DNA of 64,000 nt from Pseudomonas saudimassiliensis (GCF_000939975.1 NZ_LK391969.1:1210693-1274692), one strand, 5' to 3'. Positions 1 through 9,203 are shown, numbered from the stretch's first letter. A program made the numbers and translations. The notes: generated by a model from the letters alone, not told the origin.

Positions 1-508
1 AGGCTGGCAGGAAGTCGACCTGGCCGTCGGCAAAGTGGGTCTTGAACAGCATGGGGTAGAGGGCCATGACCGCCACCATGGTCGCCGGGAAGGCGAGCAG
101 GTCCCAACCACCCAGGCGGTTGACCAGCCAGCGATAACCCAAGCAACCCAGCCCGACGACCAGCCCCAGGTAGCCCCAGAACAGCAGGGCCAGCAACTGG
201 CTCGACAGCGGACTGATCTGCTTGAGATTGACCATGAAGTCGGCCAGCCAGTAACTGCCACCGGCGAAGCAAATCGCCCCGGCAAACCAGCCAAGCCACA
301 GGGCCGCGGCCGCCCCCGTGCCGCGCAGGGCAAATAGCAGCGGCACCCAGGCAAACCAGCCGACCCAGTACAGGTCGCTATTCAGCCAAGGTACGCAGAG
401 CAAAAAGCCGCTCATTCCGGCCAGCAGCAGTCGCAGAAGAACCTGACTATACCGGGCGGGCAGCGGGGACGTGGCGTCCAGGGGAAAGGGGCTTGAACTC
501 TGGGTCAT
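1..508 (-). CDS. Apolipoprotein N-acyltransferase (Lnt)-like membrane protein, 5' part only
   Basis: The gene starts at 508 and runs off the left edge, so only the first 169 residues are seen (MTQSSSPFPL...). After a polar leader of about 20 residues come several hydrophobic stretches rich in Leu, Trp and Gly, with the pattern WVGWFAWVPLLFALRG and WFAGAICFAGGSYWLADF. This matches the N-terminal membrane part of Lnt-type proteins, which carry membrane segments followed by a nitrilase domain. The nitrilase domain is outside the window, so catalytic residues cannot be checked. Lnt proteins acylate lipoproteins in the inner membrane. It could be the main lnt or a second Lnt-like paralogue; the long polar N-terminus differs from what I recall of the usual pseudomonad Lnt, which favours a paralogue. 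Confidence 0.6.
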   Translation of the reverse strand, partial: MTQSSSPFPLDATSPLPARYSQVLLRLLLAGMSGFLLCVPWLNSDLYWVGWFAWVPLLFALRGTGAAAALWLGWFAGAICFAGGSYWLADFMVNLKQISPLSSQLLALLFWGYLGLVVGLGCLGYRWLVNRLGGWDLLAFPATMVAVMALYPMLFKTHFADGQVDFLPA

Positions 509-1100
509 GGCTTCGATGTTAGCAGGGGTTTACCGGACCCTAAAACGTGAGCTGTTCTAGGACAATACCCTATTTGAGTGACGTCGATCGCCTCAAGCGA
601 TGAAATATTGACACTCTTAACGTAATCACCAAGAATCCATCAAATTACTGGCGCATCACATAAAGCAGTGGCAGTATGCCATAGCAGGGGTGAGCCACAG
701 TAGGTAGCTGTAACCCTGGGGAAGGGGTTTTGTGACTGACAGGGAAAATCAGGGAACCATTCCGACCCACCCGTTTCCAAAGGCCATTGTCGGTCTGAGG
801 CGGGCGGACACATTGGCACCCCGATTGGAACAAGGACGTGTCCTTCATCGCACCACTGTCTGCCAAAGCCGTTTTGTCACTGAAATTCGGCACCGCCGAT
901 CATGAAACGGTAACAACGAATTATGAGTAATAAACGAGGCTGGAAGTGGGCCTATAGCAAGGCGCGGAGTTATCACGTTTCTCGTTTTCAAGCCGGCTAC
1001 CGGGCAACGCGGTTCTGGTTACTAGGTGATACCGGATCCTTCGTCACCCATGGTGGATTCCGCAAGTCGCGCATCAGGAACTGATCGTACGCGGTCTGCC
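509..1100. other. Lower-GC intergenic spacer with no convincing gene
   Basis: About 590 bases separate the Lnt-like gene from dbpA. Base composition is visibly less GC-rich than the flanking genes. Three short frames exist but none is convincing: a plus frame at 732-905 (57 codons, GTG start behind a purine-rich GGGGAAGGGG), a plus frame at 923-1084 (53 codons, very basic, no ribosome site), and a minus frame at 645-893. They overlap or lack family resemblance. A promoter-like pair is present at 608-636. The region could hold an sRNA or decayed genes; I cannot tell which. Confidence 0.5.
608..636 (+). promoter_or_regulatory. Candidate sigma-70 promoter in the spacer
   Basis: TTGACA at 608-613 is a perfect -35 hexamer, followed 17 bases later by AAGAAT at 631-636. 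It reads rightwards into the spacer, where no convincing gene follows, so it may drive a small RNA or be fortuitous. Confidence 0.3.
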
Positions 1101-1112
1101 TTCTGTTACACT
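1101..1112 (+). promoter_or_regulatory. Extended -10 promoter element of dbpA
   Basis: TTCTGTTACACT contains TG-T-TACACT, an extended -10 box, 29 bases upstream of the dbpA GTG. The same 12 bases occur upstream of the other DEAD-box helicase gene, rhlE (14494-14505). No good -35 is visible, as expected for extended -10 promoters. Confidence 0.45.
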
Positions 1113-1141
1113 GTGGCGCCTATTTCCAACAGGCCGCCACC

Positions 1142-2524
1142 GTGACTACCAGTAGCGTTTTCTCTTCCCTCCCGCTGCCCCCTTCCCTGCTCTCTACCAT
1201 CGAGCATCTGGGTTATCAGAGCATGACGCCGGTGCAGGCGGCGGCGCTGCCGGTGATCCTGGCCGGGCAGGACCTGATCGCCCGCTCGCGGACCGGCAGC
1301 GGCAAGACCGCAGCCTTCGGCATCGGCCTGCTGGCACCCCTCAATCCCGCCTTTTTCGGTTGTCAGGCCCTGGTACTCAGCCCGACTCGGGAGCTTGCCG
1401 GGCAGACCACCACGGCCCTGCGGGCCCTGGCTCGCGGCGTTCCGAATATCAAGATCGTCACGCTCAGCGGCGGCACGCCGTTCGGCCCCCAGGCTGCCTC
1501 GCTGGAACAGGGCGCGCACATTATCGTCGGCACCCCGGGACGCATCCGGGACCACCTGCAGCGCGGCACCCTGGCCCTGGACCGGCTCAACTGCCTGGTG
1601 CTGGACGAGGCCGACCGCATGCTCGATATGGGGTTTATCGACAGCATCAGCGAGATCATCGAGGCGACGCCGGAGCGCCGCCAGACCCTGCTGTTCTCGG
1701 CCACCTACCCGCCCGGCATCGAGCGCCTGGCCGGGCAGTTTCTGCGCGAACCGCAGCAGGTGATCATCACCGAAGCCGAGCCGGTCAACCCCATCACCCA
1801 GCGCTTCTATGAAACCACTGGCGAGGACCGGATGAATGCCGTGTTGCGGTTGCTGGCGGCGGAGCGGCCCCAACCCTGCATCGTGTTCTGCCATACCCGC
1901 CAGCAGTGCCAGCAGCTGCAGCAGTTGCTGTCCACCAACGGCGTGAGCGCCCAGGCGCTGCACGGGGAGATGGAACAGCGGGAACGGGACCAGGTGCTGG
2001 CCCTGTTCGCCAACCAGAGCTGCAGCGTGCTGGTCGCCACCGACGTAGCGGCCCGGGGCATTGACGTGGAGGGGGTCGCCGCGGTCATCAACGCCGAACT
2101 GTCTCCCGACCCTGCGGTACACACCCACCGCATCGGCCGCAGTGGACGCGCCGGCCAGCCCGGCCTGGCCCTGAGCCTGGTCGCCCCGGCGGAACAGGGG
2201 CGTGCGCGCAGCATCGAGCAGCAACTCGGCCAGCCGCTGCCCTGGCATGACCTGGACCAGTTGCCGGAGCGGCTCGACAAACCGCTGCTGCCACCCATGC
2301 GTACTCTGGCCATTGGCGGCGGGCGCAAGGACAAGGTGCGCCCCGGTGACCTGCTCGGGGCGCTGACCGGCGAAGCCGGGCTGCCGGGCGACGCCATCGG
2401 CAAGATCAGCATCAGTGATTTTCAGGCGTTGGTCGCGGTGCGCTGGGATATGGCAAATACGGCGCTGGAGCGTTTGGAGGAAGGCAAGATCAAGGGGCGG
2501 CGGTTCAAGGTGCGGTTGTTGTAG
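1142..2524 (+). CDS. dbpA: ATP-dependent RNA helicase DbpA
   Basis: A 460-residue DEAD-box helicase that acts in large-ribosomal-subunit assembly by remodelling 23S rRNA. Visible motifs are the Q motif (MTPVQ, about 28-32), Walker A SRTGSGKT (49-56), [16 protein letters not shown] (near 157), LFSAT, and the C-terminal HRIGRSGRAGQ motif. The last 75 or so residues (KDKVRPGDLLGALTGEAGL...GRRFKVRLL) form the DbpA RNA-binding domain that recognises hairpin 92 of 23S rRNA, which separates DbpA from RhlE- or SrmB-type helicases. The start codon is GTG; the reading of the N-terminus (MTTSSVFSSLPLPPSLL) fits family length. It stands alone, with no co-transcribed neighbour. Confidence 0.95.
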   Translation: MTTSSVFSSLPLPPSLLSTIEHLGYQSMTPVQAAALPVILAGQDLIARSRTGSGKTAAFGIGLLAPLNPAFFGCQALVLSPTRELAGQTTTALRALARGVPNIKIVTLSGGTPFGPQAASLEQGAHIIVGTPGRIRDHLQRGTLALDRLNCLVLDEADRMLDMGFIDSISEIIEATPERRQTLLFSATYPPGIERLAGQFLREPQQVIITEAEPVNPITQRFYETTGEDRMNAVLRLLAAERPQPCIVFCHTRQQCQQLQQLLSTNGVSAQALHGEMEQRERDQVLALFANQSCSVLVATDVAARGIDVEGVAAVINAELSPDPAVHTHRIGRSGRAGQPGLALSLVAPAEQGRARSIEQQLGQPLPWHDLDQLPERLDKPLLPPMRTLAIGGGRKDKVRPGDLLGALTGEAGLPGDAIGKISISDFQALVAVRWDMANTALERLEEGKIKGRRFKVRLL

Positions 2525-2632
2525 GGACGCTCGTCCGGGCAACCCCATCGCGGCGAAGCGCCGCTGCTGCAAACAACCGGGTTTGCCGTAACCGGTGCTA
2601 GGGTCCTGAAGGGCGAGGCGTTCTGCGACGCC

Positions 2633-2709
2633 ATCGCGGCGGGGCGCCGCCCCTACCGATGCACTCAGATAGTACTACGGTTTTTGTAGGAGCGGCGCCC
2701 CGCCGCGAT
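2633..2709. repeat. REP-like inverted pair (REPIN-type)
   Basis: Two 24-base arms at 2633-2656 and 2686-2709 are reverse complements with a single mismatch. Each arm carries the GTAGGAGCGG...CGCGAT type of end common in Pseudomonas REP sequences. The arms face each other across a 29-base spacer, giving a long hairpin. A weaker partial copy (ATCGCGGCGAAGCGCCGCT) lies at about 2548-2566. The pair lies between convergent dbpA and the minus-strand membrane protein gene and could double as a transcription stop or mRNA-stabilising structure. Confidence 0.75.
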
Positions 2710-2716
2710 AACGACC

Positions 2717-3184
2717 TCAGCCCAGCACGCGCAACCCGCGCCTGGCCTTGGGACGGGTCAGCCGACCGAATAACCAGCTTCCCACGGCCGCCGCGATCAG
2801 CAGGGCGACCAAGCCCCAGTCCTGCTCCGGGGCGACGATGAAGCCCGGCAGATACATCGCGCTGAGCTTGAAGCCCGCCCAGACGCCACCAGCGCCCGCC
2901 AGGGCAAACAACAGCCAGCGCCAGGGCCGGAATATGCGCGACAGCCCGGCGGCCACCGGCAGCAAGCACCCAAATGCCACGGCTACCAGCAGGGCGAAGG
3001 CCTGACCGAAGCCAAGCAGCGCCGGCCACGCCTGGGTGAGCCGCTCGGTCAGGCTGACCGGCACCTGCGGGGCAGACGTGCCCGCCAGCTGGAGCTGGGC
3101 CTGTACCAGGCAACCGAGGACGACCGCCACCAGGACGGCCAGCAGATAGAAAACGATAACTCGCAGTACAGCAACCGGTGACAT
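2717..3184 (-). CDS. Small integral membrane protein of unknown function
   Basis: A 155-residue protein with four hydrophobic segments (about residues 7-27, 58-80, 86-105 and 122-140), a basic C-terminus (RLTRPKARRGLRVLG) and no recognisable catalytic motif. I do not recognise the family. It starts with ATG behind AAGGAA and is the last gene of the minus-strand tkt-epd-pgk-fba run, 13 bases after the 88-residue gene before it, so it is probably co-transcribed. A function in carbon metabolism is not supported by the sequence itself. Confidence 0.7.
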   Translation of the reverse strand: MSPVAVLRVIVFYLLAVLVAVVLGCLVQAQLQLAGTSAPQVPVSLTERLTQAWPALLGFGQAFALLVAVAFGCLLPVAAGLSRIFRPWRWLLFALAGAGGVWAGFKLSAMYLPGFIVAPEQDWGLVALLIAAAVGSWLFGRLTRPKARRGLRVLG

Positions 3185-3197
3185 TGTCTATTCCTTG

Positions 3198-3464
3198 TCA
3201 GGGCAGGTCCGGCAGGTTGCGCAGGGACTGCTCGTACCCCTGCAGATCGAAGGGTGCGTCCTGCTCCAGCATGAGATTGATATGGTGCGCCAGCACCTGG
3301 GCCATCAGGCTCAGGATCTCCTCGCGCTCATAGCCCACCAGGGTCAGCTTGTTCAAGGTTGCCTGGGTAGCCGGCGGCTCGCCGGCGATCAGCTGATTCT
3401 CGACCGCCTCGAGCAGCTTTTCATGGGCGAAGGCGTCATCAGGCGCCTCATCGGATGAATGCAT
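3198..3464 (-). CDS. Conserved small acidic protein of unknown function (88 aa)
   Basis: The frame stays open upstream, but the start MHSSDEAPDD at 3464 gives a sensible acidic 88-residue protein; the upstream extension is Arg/Ser/Pro-rich and antisense-like in composition. It appears all-helical (HEKLLEAVENQLIAGEPPATQATLNKL...), with no membrane segment or metal motif. Small genes next to fda/fba occur in other pseudomonads, which supports a real gene, but no function is known to me. It lies between fba (52 bases upstream) and the membrane protein gene (13 bases downstream), probably in one transcript. Confidence 0.65.
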   Translation of the reverse strand: MHSSDEAPDDAFAHEKLLEAVENQLIAGEPPATQATLNKLTLVGYEREEILSLMAQVLAHHINLMLEQDAPFDLQGYEQSLRNLPDLP

Positions 3465-3516
3465 GTGTCGGACTCGCGTAAGGGGCGCCGGGACGGGTGC
3501 CCGGCGCCAGCACGGA

Positions 3517-4581
3517 TCAGTTGACCTTGGGGTCCAGCTCGCCGCTGGCGTAGCGCTGGTACATGGTCTCGAGGTTGATCGGCTTGATGCTGGATGCATG
3601 GCCGGCGGTGCCGAAGGCTTCGTAACGGGCGATACAGACGTCGCGCATGGCCTTGACCGTTTCACTGAAGAATTTGCGCGGGTCGAACTCGCTCGGGTGC
3701 TGGGCCATGTAGCGGCGGATGGCGCCGGTGGAGGCCAGGCGCAGGTCGGTGTCGATGTTCACCTTGCGCACGCCGTACTTGATGCCTTCGACGATCTCCT
3801 CGACCGGCACACCGTAGGTTTCCTTGATGTCGCCACCGTACTCGTTGATGATCGCCAGCCACTCCTGCGGCACCGAGGAGGAGCCATGCATGACCAGGTG
3901 GGTGTTGGGGATGCGCTCATGGATCGCCTTGATGCGGTCGATCGCCAGGATGTCACCTGTCGGCGGCTTGGTGAACTTGTAAGCGCCGTGGCTGGTGCCG
4001 ATGGCGATGGCCAGGGCGTCCACCTTGGTCTGCTTGACGAAGTCAGCCGCCTCTTCCGGGTCGGTCAGCATCTGGCTGTGGTCCAGGATCCCTTCGGCAC
4101 CGATGCCGTCCTCTTCGCCGGCCTGTCCAGTTTCCAGGCTGCCCAGGCAACCCAGCTCGCCTTCCACGGACACGCCGCAGGCATGGGCCATCTCGACGGT
4201 GCGACGGGTCACATCGACGTTGTACTGGTAATCGGTCGGCGTCTTGCCGTCCTCACCCAGGGAACCGTCCATCATCACCGAGGAAAAGCCCAGCTGAATG
4301 GAGCGCTGGCAGACCGCCGGGCTGGTGCCGTGGTCCTGGTGCATGCACACCGGAATGTGGGGGAATTCTTCAATGGCGGCCAGGATGAGGTGGCGCAGGA
4401 AAGGCGCACCGGCATACTTGCGGGCACCGGCGGAGGCCTGCACGATCACCGGCGAGTCGGTCTTGTCGGCCGCTTCCATGATGGCGCGCATCTGTTCCAG
4501 GTTGTTGACGTTGAAGGCCGGGACGCCGTAGCCGTGCTCGGCGGCGTGGTCCAGCAGCTGGCGCATGCTGATCAAAGCCAT
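3517..4581 (-). CDS. fba: Class II fructose-bisphosphate aldolase
   Basis: A 354-residue Zn-dependent aldolase of the Calvin-cycle/Fda subtype that interconverts fructose 1,6-bisphosphate with dihydroxyacetone phosphate and glyceraldehyde 3-phosphate in the cytoplasm. The metal and catalytic residues are visible: D83-H84 in HQDHGT, E142 in SVEGELG, H198 in GTSHGAYK and H232 in VMHGSSS. NIDTDLR, a phosphate-binding segment, follows. It lies downstream of pgk behind a palindromic repeat. In pseudomonads lacking phosphofructokinase this enzyme mainly serves gluconeogenesis; phosphofructokinase cannot be checked here. The symbol could also be fda. Confidence 0.96.
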   Translation of the reverse strand: MALISMRQLLDHAAEHGYGVPAFNVNNLEQMRAIMEAADKTDSPVIVQASAGARKYAGAPFLRHLILAAIEEFPHIPVCMHQDHGTSPAVCQRSIQLGFSSVMMDGSLGEDGKTPTDYQYNVDVTRRTVEMAHACGVSVEGELGCLGSLETGQAGEEDGIGAEGILDHSQMLTDPEEAADFVKQTKVDALAIAIGTSHGAYKFTKPPTGDILAIDRIKAIHERIPNTHLVMHGSSSVPQEWLAIINEYGGDIKETYGVPVEEIVEGIKYGVRKVNIDTDLRLASTGAIRRYMAQHPSEFDPRKFFSETVKAMRDVCIARYEAFGTAGHASSIKPINLETMYQRYASGELDPKVN

Positions 4582-4613
4582 GATCTTTCTCTCCGTAAAT
4601 GAATATCCGACAA

Positions 4614-4729
4614 AGCTTCAAGCCATAAGCTCCAAGCCTCAAGCAGCAAGCGGCGACTACCCGGCCGCCTGCCATATAAAACGCTGATCCTGCGAACAGC
4701 TTACAGCTTGGCGCTGGCAGCTTGAAGCT
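4614..4729. repeat. AAGC-type imperfect palindrome between pgk and fba
   Basis: The left arm (4614-4655) is a string of degenerate AAGC units (agcttcaagc-cataagct-ccaagcctc-aagcagcaagcgg). The right arm (4696-4729) is its approximate reverse complement, ending in cagcttgaagct. The right arm runs into the 3' end of pgk, so the last residues of PGK (LQAASAKL) are encoded by repeat sequence. On the transcript this makes a long imperfect hairpin between pgk and fba. Related copies are at 6963-7039, 13464-13550 and 49893-50022. Confidence 0.65.
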
Positions 4730-5873
4730 CCAGCACTTCTACCGCAGGCAGGACCTTGCCTTCCACGAACTCCAGGAAGGCGCCACCACCGGTGGAAATA
4801 TAGGAAATACGCTCGGCTACGCCATACTTGTCGATGGCCGCCAGGGTATCGCCGCCGCCGGCAATCGAGAAGGCATCACTGTCGGCAATGGCCTGGGCCA
4901 GGGCCTTGGTACCCTCACCGAACTGATCGAATTCGAACACCCCGACCGGGCCATTCCACAGGATGGTGCCGGCGGATTTCAGCAGTTCGGCAAACTGGGC
5001 AGCCGTCTGCGGGCCGATATCCAGGATCATGTCGTCCTCAGCTACCTCGGCCACCAGCTTGACGGTCGCTTCGGCGTCCTCGGCGAAGGCCTTGGCCACC
5101 ACCACATCCACCGGCAACGGCACGCTGACCTTGGCGGCGATGGCTTTCGCCGTGTCCACCAGGTCCGCCTCGTACAGCGACTTGCCGACCGGCAGGCCGG
5201 CAGCGGCCAGGAAGGTGTTGGCGATGCCGCCGCCGACAATCAGCTGGTCGCACTTTTCCGCGAGGGCGTTGAGTACATCCAGTTTAGTCGACACCTTGGA
5301 GCCGGCGACAATGGCTGCCATCGGCTTGGCCGGCCGGTCCAGCGCCTTGCCCAGGGCCTCCAGCTCGGCCGCCAGCAGCGGGCCGGCACAGGCGACCTTG
5401 GCGAACTTGGCCACGCCATGGGTGGAGCCCTGGGCGCGGTGCGCCGTGCCGAAGGCGTCCATCACGAAGACGTCGCACAGAGCAGCATACTGCTGCGCCA
5501 GCCCGTCGGTGTTCTTCTTCTCGCCGGGGTTGAACCGTACGTTCTCCAGCAGTACCACCTGGCCCGGCTCCACCTGCACACCACCCAGATAGTCCCGCAC
5601 CAGCGGTACGTCGCGGCCCAGCGCCTTGCTCAAATAATCAGCGACCGGCGCCAAGCTGTTTTCCTCACTGAAAACGCCCTCCTCGGGGCGGCCCAGGTGT
5701 GAACAGACCAACACCGCGGCGCCCTTCTCCAGCGCCAACTTGATGGTCGGCAGGGCGGCCAGAATACGCGCATCGCTCTTGACCTGGCCGTCCTTGATCG
5801 GCACGTTCAGGTCTTCACGGATCAGCACCCGCTGGCCTTGGAGATCCAGCTCATTCATGGTGAGTACGGTCAT
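4701..5873 (-). CDS. pgk: Phosphoglycerate kinase
   Basis: A 390-residue monomeric kinase that converts 1,3-bisphosphoglycerate and ADP to 3-phosphoglycerate and ATP, reversibly. Signature pieces are visible: [10 protein letters not shown] (16-25, substrate side), [39 protein letters not shown], and the nucleotide loop [13 protein letters not shown] followed by AGGGDTLAA. The start at 5873 ([11 protein letters not shown]) has AAGGAA seven bases upstream and matches the family N-terminus. It follows epd by 26 bases. The extreme C-terminus (QAASAKL) lies inside an AAGC-type repeat. Confidence 0.97.
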   Translation of the reverse strand: MTVLTMNELDLQGQRVLIREDLNVPIKDGQVKSDARILAALPTIKLALEKGAAVLVCSHLGRPEEGVFSEENSLAPVADYLSKALGRDVPLVRDYLGGVQVEPGQVVLLENVRFNPGEKKNTDGLAQQYAALCDVFVMDAFGTAHRAQGSTHGVAKFAKVACAGPLLAAELEALGKALDRPAKPMAAIVAGSKVSTKLDVLNALAEKCDQLIVGGGIANTFLAAAGLPVGKSLYEADLVDTAKAIAAKVSVPLPVDVVVAKAFAEDAEATVKLVAEVAEDDMILDIGPQTAAQFAELLKSAGTILWNGPVGVFEFDQFGEGTKALAQAIADSDAFSIAGGGDTLAAIDKYGVAERISYISTGGGAFLEFVEGKVLPAVEVLELQAASAKL

Positions 5874-5899
5874 TCAGGGGTTCCTTGTCGAATTATTGA

Positions 5900-6946
5900 T
5901 CAATCTTGCCGATTCGCTTGCCGCAACCAGAACTCCGCCACATCCAGCATGCGGTTGGCGAAGCCCCATTCGTTATCGAACCACACCAGCAGATTGACCA
6001 GCCGTGGGCCGGCCACCCGGGTCTGACTGCCGTCGACAATGGCGGAATGCGGGTCATGGTTGAAGTCACAACTGGCGTGCTGCAGCTCGGTATAGTCCAG
6101 CAGCCCACGATACTGAGACTCAGACGCGGATTTGAGCAGACGGTTCACTTCTGCCGCGCTGGTATCGCGCCGGGTCTGCAGGGTGATATCCAGCGCCGAG
6201 ACGTTGACCGTCGGCACGCGGATCGCCTTGGCCTCGACGCGCCCCGCCAACTCCGGCAGCAACCGCTCTATACCGCGGGCCAGACCGGTGGACACCGGGA
6301 TCACCGACTGGAATGCCGAGCGCGTCCGGCGCAGGTCGGCATGATGATAGGCGTCGATCACCGGCTGGTCATTCATCGCCGAGTGGATGGTGGTGATGGA
6401 GACGTAGTCCAGGCCGATCAGTTCATCGAGCAGGCGCAGCACCGGCACGCTCGCATTGGTGGTGCAGGAGGCGTTGGAGACCAGGCGGGCCTCGGGATCC
6501 AGCGTCTGGTGATTGACGCCGTAGACCAGCGTGGTGTCCACGGCGGCGGCATTGGCCATCGGCTGGGAGAACAGCACCCGCGGCGCACCGGCCGCAAGGA
6601 ATCGCTCGGCATCCTCGCGGGAAGTGTACTGCCCTGAACACTCCAGCAGCAGGTCGATATCCAGCGCCTGCCAGTCGACATCCTCGGGACGGGGTGCGCA
6701 GAGCACCTGCACGCACTGGCCGTTGATGTGCAGGCAGTCCCCTTCCACCCGTACTTCCCCGGGGAAGCGCCCGTGGGTCGAATCGAAGCGGGTGAGATAC
6801 TCGACACTGGCCTGATCGGCCAGGTCGTTGAGGGCGACAATCTGCATATCGCTGCCGCCACGTTCATGCAGTGCACGCAGCACACAGCGCCCGATACGGC
6901 CGTAACCGTTGAGGGCGATGCGCAGGGGGCGGTGACTCGAGGGCAT
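5900..6946 (-). CDS. epd: D-erythrose-4-phosphate dehydrogenase (GAPDH family)
   Basis: A 348-residue NAD-dependent dehydrogenase. It shows the Rossmann start ALNGYGRIGR (11-20), the catalytic SNASCTTN with C161, and the C-terminal WFDNEWGFANRM typical of the GAPDH superfamily. Its place between tkt and pgk supports Epd, which oxidises erythrose 4-phosphate to 4-phosphoerythronate for pyridoxal-phosphate synthesis, over glycolytic GapA. A GAPDH role cannot be excluded from sequence alone. Transketolase just upstream is a source of erythrose 4-phosphate, so the neighbourhood is metabolically coherent. pdxA, later in the same B6 pathway, lies elsewhere in this window. Confidence 0.88.
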   Translation of the reverse strand: MPSSHRPLRIALNGYGRIGRCVLRALHERGGSDMQIVALNDLADQASVEYLTRFDSTHGRFPGEVRVEGDCLHINGQCVQVLCAPRPEDVDWQALDIDLLLECSGQYTSREDAERFLAAGAPRVLFSQPMANAAAVDTTLVYGVNHQTLDPEARLVSNASCTTNASVPVLRLLDELIGLDYVSITTIHSAMNDQPVIDAYHHADLRRTRSAFQSVIPVSTGLARGIERLLPELAGRVEAKAIRVPTVNVSALDITLQTRRDTSAAEVNRLLKSASESQYRGLLDYTELQHASCDFNHDPHSAIVDGSQTRVAGPRLVNLLVWFDNEWGFANRMLDVAEFWLRQANRQD

Positions 6947-6962
6947 GGTCAGCAGCTCGGTT

Positions 6963-7039
6963 GAAGCCGCAAGCCGAAAGTGGCAAGCGCAAGCTACATA
7001 GGTTCAGCTTGGCGCCTGCCGCTTGTCGCTTGCCGCTGG
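6963..7039. repeat. AAGC-type imperfect palindrome between tkt and epd
   Basis: The left arm (6963-6995) carries gcaagc/aagct units and the right arm (7005-7039) carries agcttgg...cgcttgtcgcttgcc, its approximate reverse complement. It fills almost the entire 95-base tkt-epd gap. It belongs to the same family as the pgk-fba, ahcY-metF and prkA-yeaH elements. Confidence 0.65.
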
Positions 7040-7041
7040 GG

Positions 7042-9039
7042 TCAGTCTTCCAGCAGCTCTTCAGCCACCGCCAGGATGTTGTCGACGGTAAAGCCGAACT
7101 CCTCGAACAGCTGGCCTGCCGGGGCCGACTCGCCGTAGGTGTGCATGCCGACGATGCGACCATCCAGACCCACGTACTTGTACCAGTAATCGGCATGAGC
7201 CGCTTCGATGGCGATCCGCGCGCCGACTTCCAGCGGCAGTACGGCCTGGCGGTATTCGGCGTCCTGCTGGTCGAATACGCTGGTACAGGGCATGGACACC
7301 ACGCGGACCTGGCGGCCCTGCTCGGTGAGCTTTTCCCAGACCTGCATGGCCAGCCCGACTTCCGAACCGGTGGCGATCAGAATCAGTTCCGGCTCGCCCT
7401 CACAACCCTTGAGCACATAACCGCCACGGGCGATGGCCGCCTCGGTTTCGTGGTCGCGCAGATGGCACGGCAGGTTCTGGCGCGAGAAAATCAGGGCGCT
7501 GGGGCCGTCCTGGCGCTGCAATGCGTGCTTCCAGGCCACCGCCGACTCGACGGTATCGGCCGGGCGCCAGGTATCCAGGTTCGGCGTGGTGCGCAAGCTG
7601 GTCAATTGCTCGACCGGCTGGTGGGTCGGGCCGTCTTCGCCCAGGCCGATGGAGTCATGGGTGAACACGTAGATCACCCGCTGCTTCATCAGCGCCGACA
7701 TGCGTACCGCGTTACGCGCGTATTCCATGAACATCAGGAAGGTCGCACCGTAGGGAATCAGGCCGCCATGCAGGGCCACGCCATTCATGATCGCGGCCAT
7801 ACCGAACTCGCGCACGCCGTAGTACATGTAGTTGCCCGAGGCGTCTTCTTCGACCACCGGCTTGCAGCCGTCCCACAGGGTCAGGTTGGAGCCGGCCAGG
7901 TCGGCCGAGCCGCCCAGCAGCTCCGGCAGCAGCGGGCCGAAGGCGTTCAGGCAGTTCTGGCTGGCCTTGCGGCTGGCGATGTTCTCGCCCTTCTCGGCCA
8001 CCGCGCGGATATAGGCGGAGGCCTTCTCGTCGAAGTCCGCGGGCAGCTCGCCGGCCATGCGGCGGGTGAACTCGGCGGCCAGCTCGGGGAATTCGGCCTG
8101 GTAGGCGGCAAATTTCTCGTTCCACTGCTGCTCGGCCTGGCTACCGGCGTCCTTGGCGTCCCACTCCGCATAGATATCGGCGGGAATTTCGAAGGGGCCA
8201 TGCTTCCAGCCCAGCGCTTCACGGGTCAGGGCAATCTCTGCTTCACCCAGGGCGGCGCCGTGGGAGGACTCCTTGCCCTGCTTGTTCGGCGAGCCGAAGC
8301 CGATCACCGTCTTGCAGCAGATCAGGGTCGGCTTGTCGCTCTTGCGCGCGGTCTCGATGGCAGTCTTGATCTCGTCGGCATCGTGCCCGTTGACGTTGCG
8401 GATCACCTGCCAGCCGTAGGACTCGAAACGGCGCGGGGTGTCGTCGGTGAACCAGCCATGCACTTCGCCATCGATGGAGATGCCGTTATCGTCATAGAAG
8501 GCGGTCAGCTTGCTCAGGCCCAGGGTACCGGCCAGGGAGCAGACTTCATGGGAGATGCCTTCCATCATGCAACCGTCGCCGAGGAACACGTAGGTGTCGT
8601 GATCGACGATGTTGTGGCCGGGGCGGTTGAACTGGGCGGCCATGATCTTTTCCGCGAGGGCGAAGCCCACCGCGTTGGCAATGCCCTGGCCCAGCGGGCC
8701 GGTGGTGGTTTCCACGCCCGGGGTGTAACCCAGCTCCGGATGGCCCGGGGTCTTGCTGTGCAGCTGGCGGAAGTTCTTCAGATCATCAATCGACAGGTCA
8801 TAGCCGGTCAGATGCAACAACGAATAGATCAGCATGGAGCCATGGCCGTTGGACAACACGAAGCGATCGCGGTCAGCCCACTTGGGGTTGGCCGGGTTGT
8901 GCTTCATGAAGTCGCGCCACAGCACCTCGGCGATATCCGCCATACCCATGGGCGCACCCGGATGGCCGCTGTTGGCTTTCTGCACCGCATCCATGCTGAG
9001 GGCACGAATGGCATTGGCTCGGTCACGACGACTGGGCAT
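7042..9039 (-). CDS. tkt: Transketolase
   Basis: A 665-residue thiamine-diphosphate enzyme of the non-oxidative pentose phosphate pathway that moves two-carbon units between sugar phosphates. Visible residues include H26 in [11 protein letters not shown]66 in SNGHGS, H100 in KTPGHPE, and the TPP motif GDG (154-156) through [22 protein letters not shown] in the pyrimidine domain carries the catalytic Glu. The start at 9039 has AGGAG six bases upstream. It is first in the minus-strand run tkt-epd-pgk-fba and divergent from sahR, with the 26-bp palindrome 165 bases upstream. Confidence 0.97.
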   Translation of the reverse strand: MPSRRDRANAIRALSMDAVQKANSGHPGAPMGMADIAEVLWRDFMKHNPANPKWADRDRFVLSNGHGSMLIYSLLHLTGYDLSIDDLKNFRQLHSKTPGHPELGYTPGVETTTGPLGQGIANAVGFALAEKIMAAQFNRPGHNIVDHDTYVFLGDGCMMEGISHEVCSLAGTLGLSKLTAFYDDNGISIDGEVHGWFTDDTPRRFESYGWQVIRNVNGHDADEIKTAIETARKSDKPTLICCKTVIGFGSPNKQGKESSHGAALGEAEIALTREALGWKHGPFEIPADIYAEWDAKDAGSQAEQQWNEKFAAYQAEFPELAAEFTRRMAGELPADFDEKASAYIRAVAEKGENIASRKASQNCLNAFGPLLPELLGGSADLAGSNLTLWDGCKPVVEEDASGNYMYYGVREFGMAAIMNGVALHGGLIPYGATFLMFMEYARNAVRMSALMKQRVIYVFTHDSIGLGEDGPTHQPVEQLTSLRTTPNLDTWRPADTVESAVAWKHALQRQDGPSALIFSRQNLPCHLRDHETEAAIARGGYVLKGCEGEPELILIATGSEVGLAMQVWEKLTEQGRQVRVVSMPCTSVFDQQDAEYRQAVLPLEVGARIAIEAAHADYWYKYVGLDGRIVGMHTYGESAPAGQLFEEFGFTVDNILAVAEELLED

Positions 9040-9203
9040 GGACTACTCCTGTGATTTCAAGACAGAGGGCGAACCGGGATGAAGGTCGGCAGGCCGGGAA
9101 ATAAAGGCGGGCATTTTCGCCCAAACTGGGGCTACGGGCAATGAAAACCCCGACACCCTGGCCTAAACACCCTCTTTGCGAGACGAATGGGCCTGGCCGA
9201 CCA

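Noticed and set aside
645-893. 82-codon minus-strand frame in the left spacer
   Set aside because: No ribosome site, no recognisable domain, overlaps a plus frame of equal merit.
1106-2572. Long open frame antisense to dbpA (488 codons)
   Set aside because: It mirrors the coding gene on the other strand, has a Gln/Leu/Arg/Gly-rich composition typical of antisense frames in high-GC DNA, and shows no family motif.
2633-2709. Phage or integron attachment site
   Set aside because: No integrase, tRNA or direct-repeat boundary nearby; REP-type palindrome explains it.
3463-4602. 379-codon plus-strand frame antisense to fba
   Set aside because: Antisense shadow of a clear aldolase gene; no ribosome site or motif.
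6961-9054. 697-codon plus-strand frame antisense to transketolase
   Set aside because: Mirrors tkt exactly and has shadow-type composition; the minus-strand gene has full catalytic motifs.
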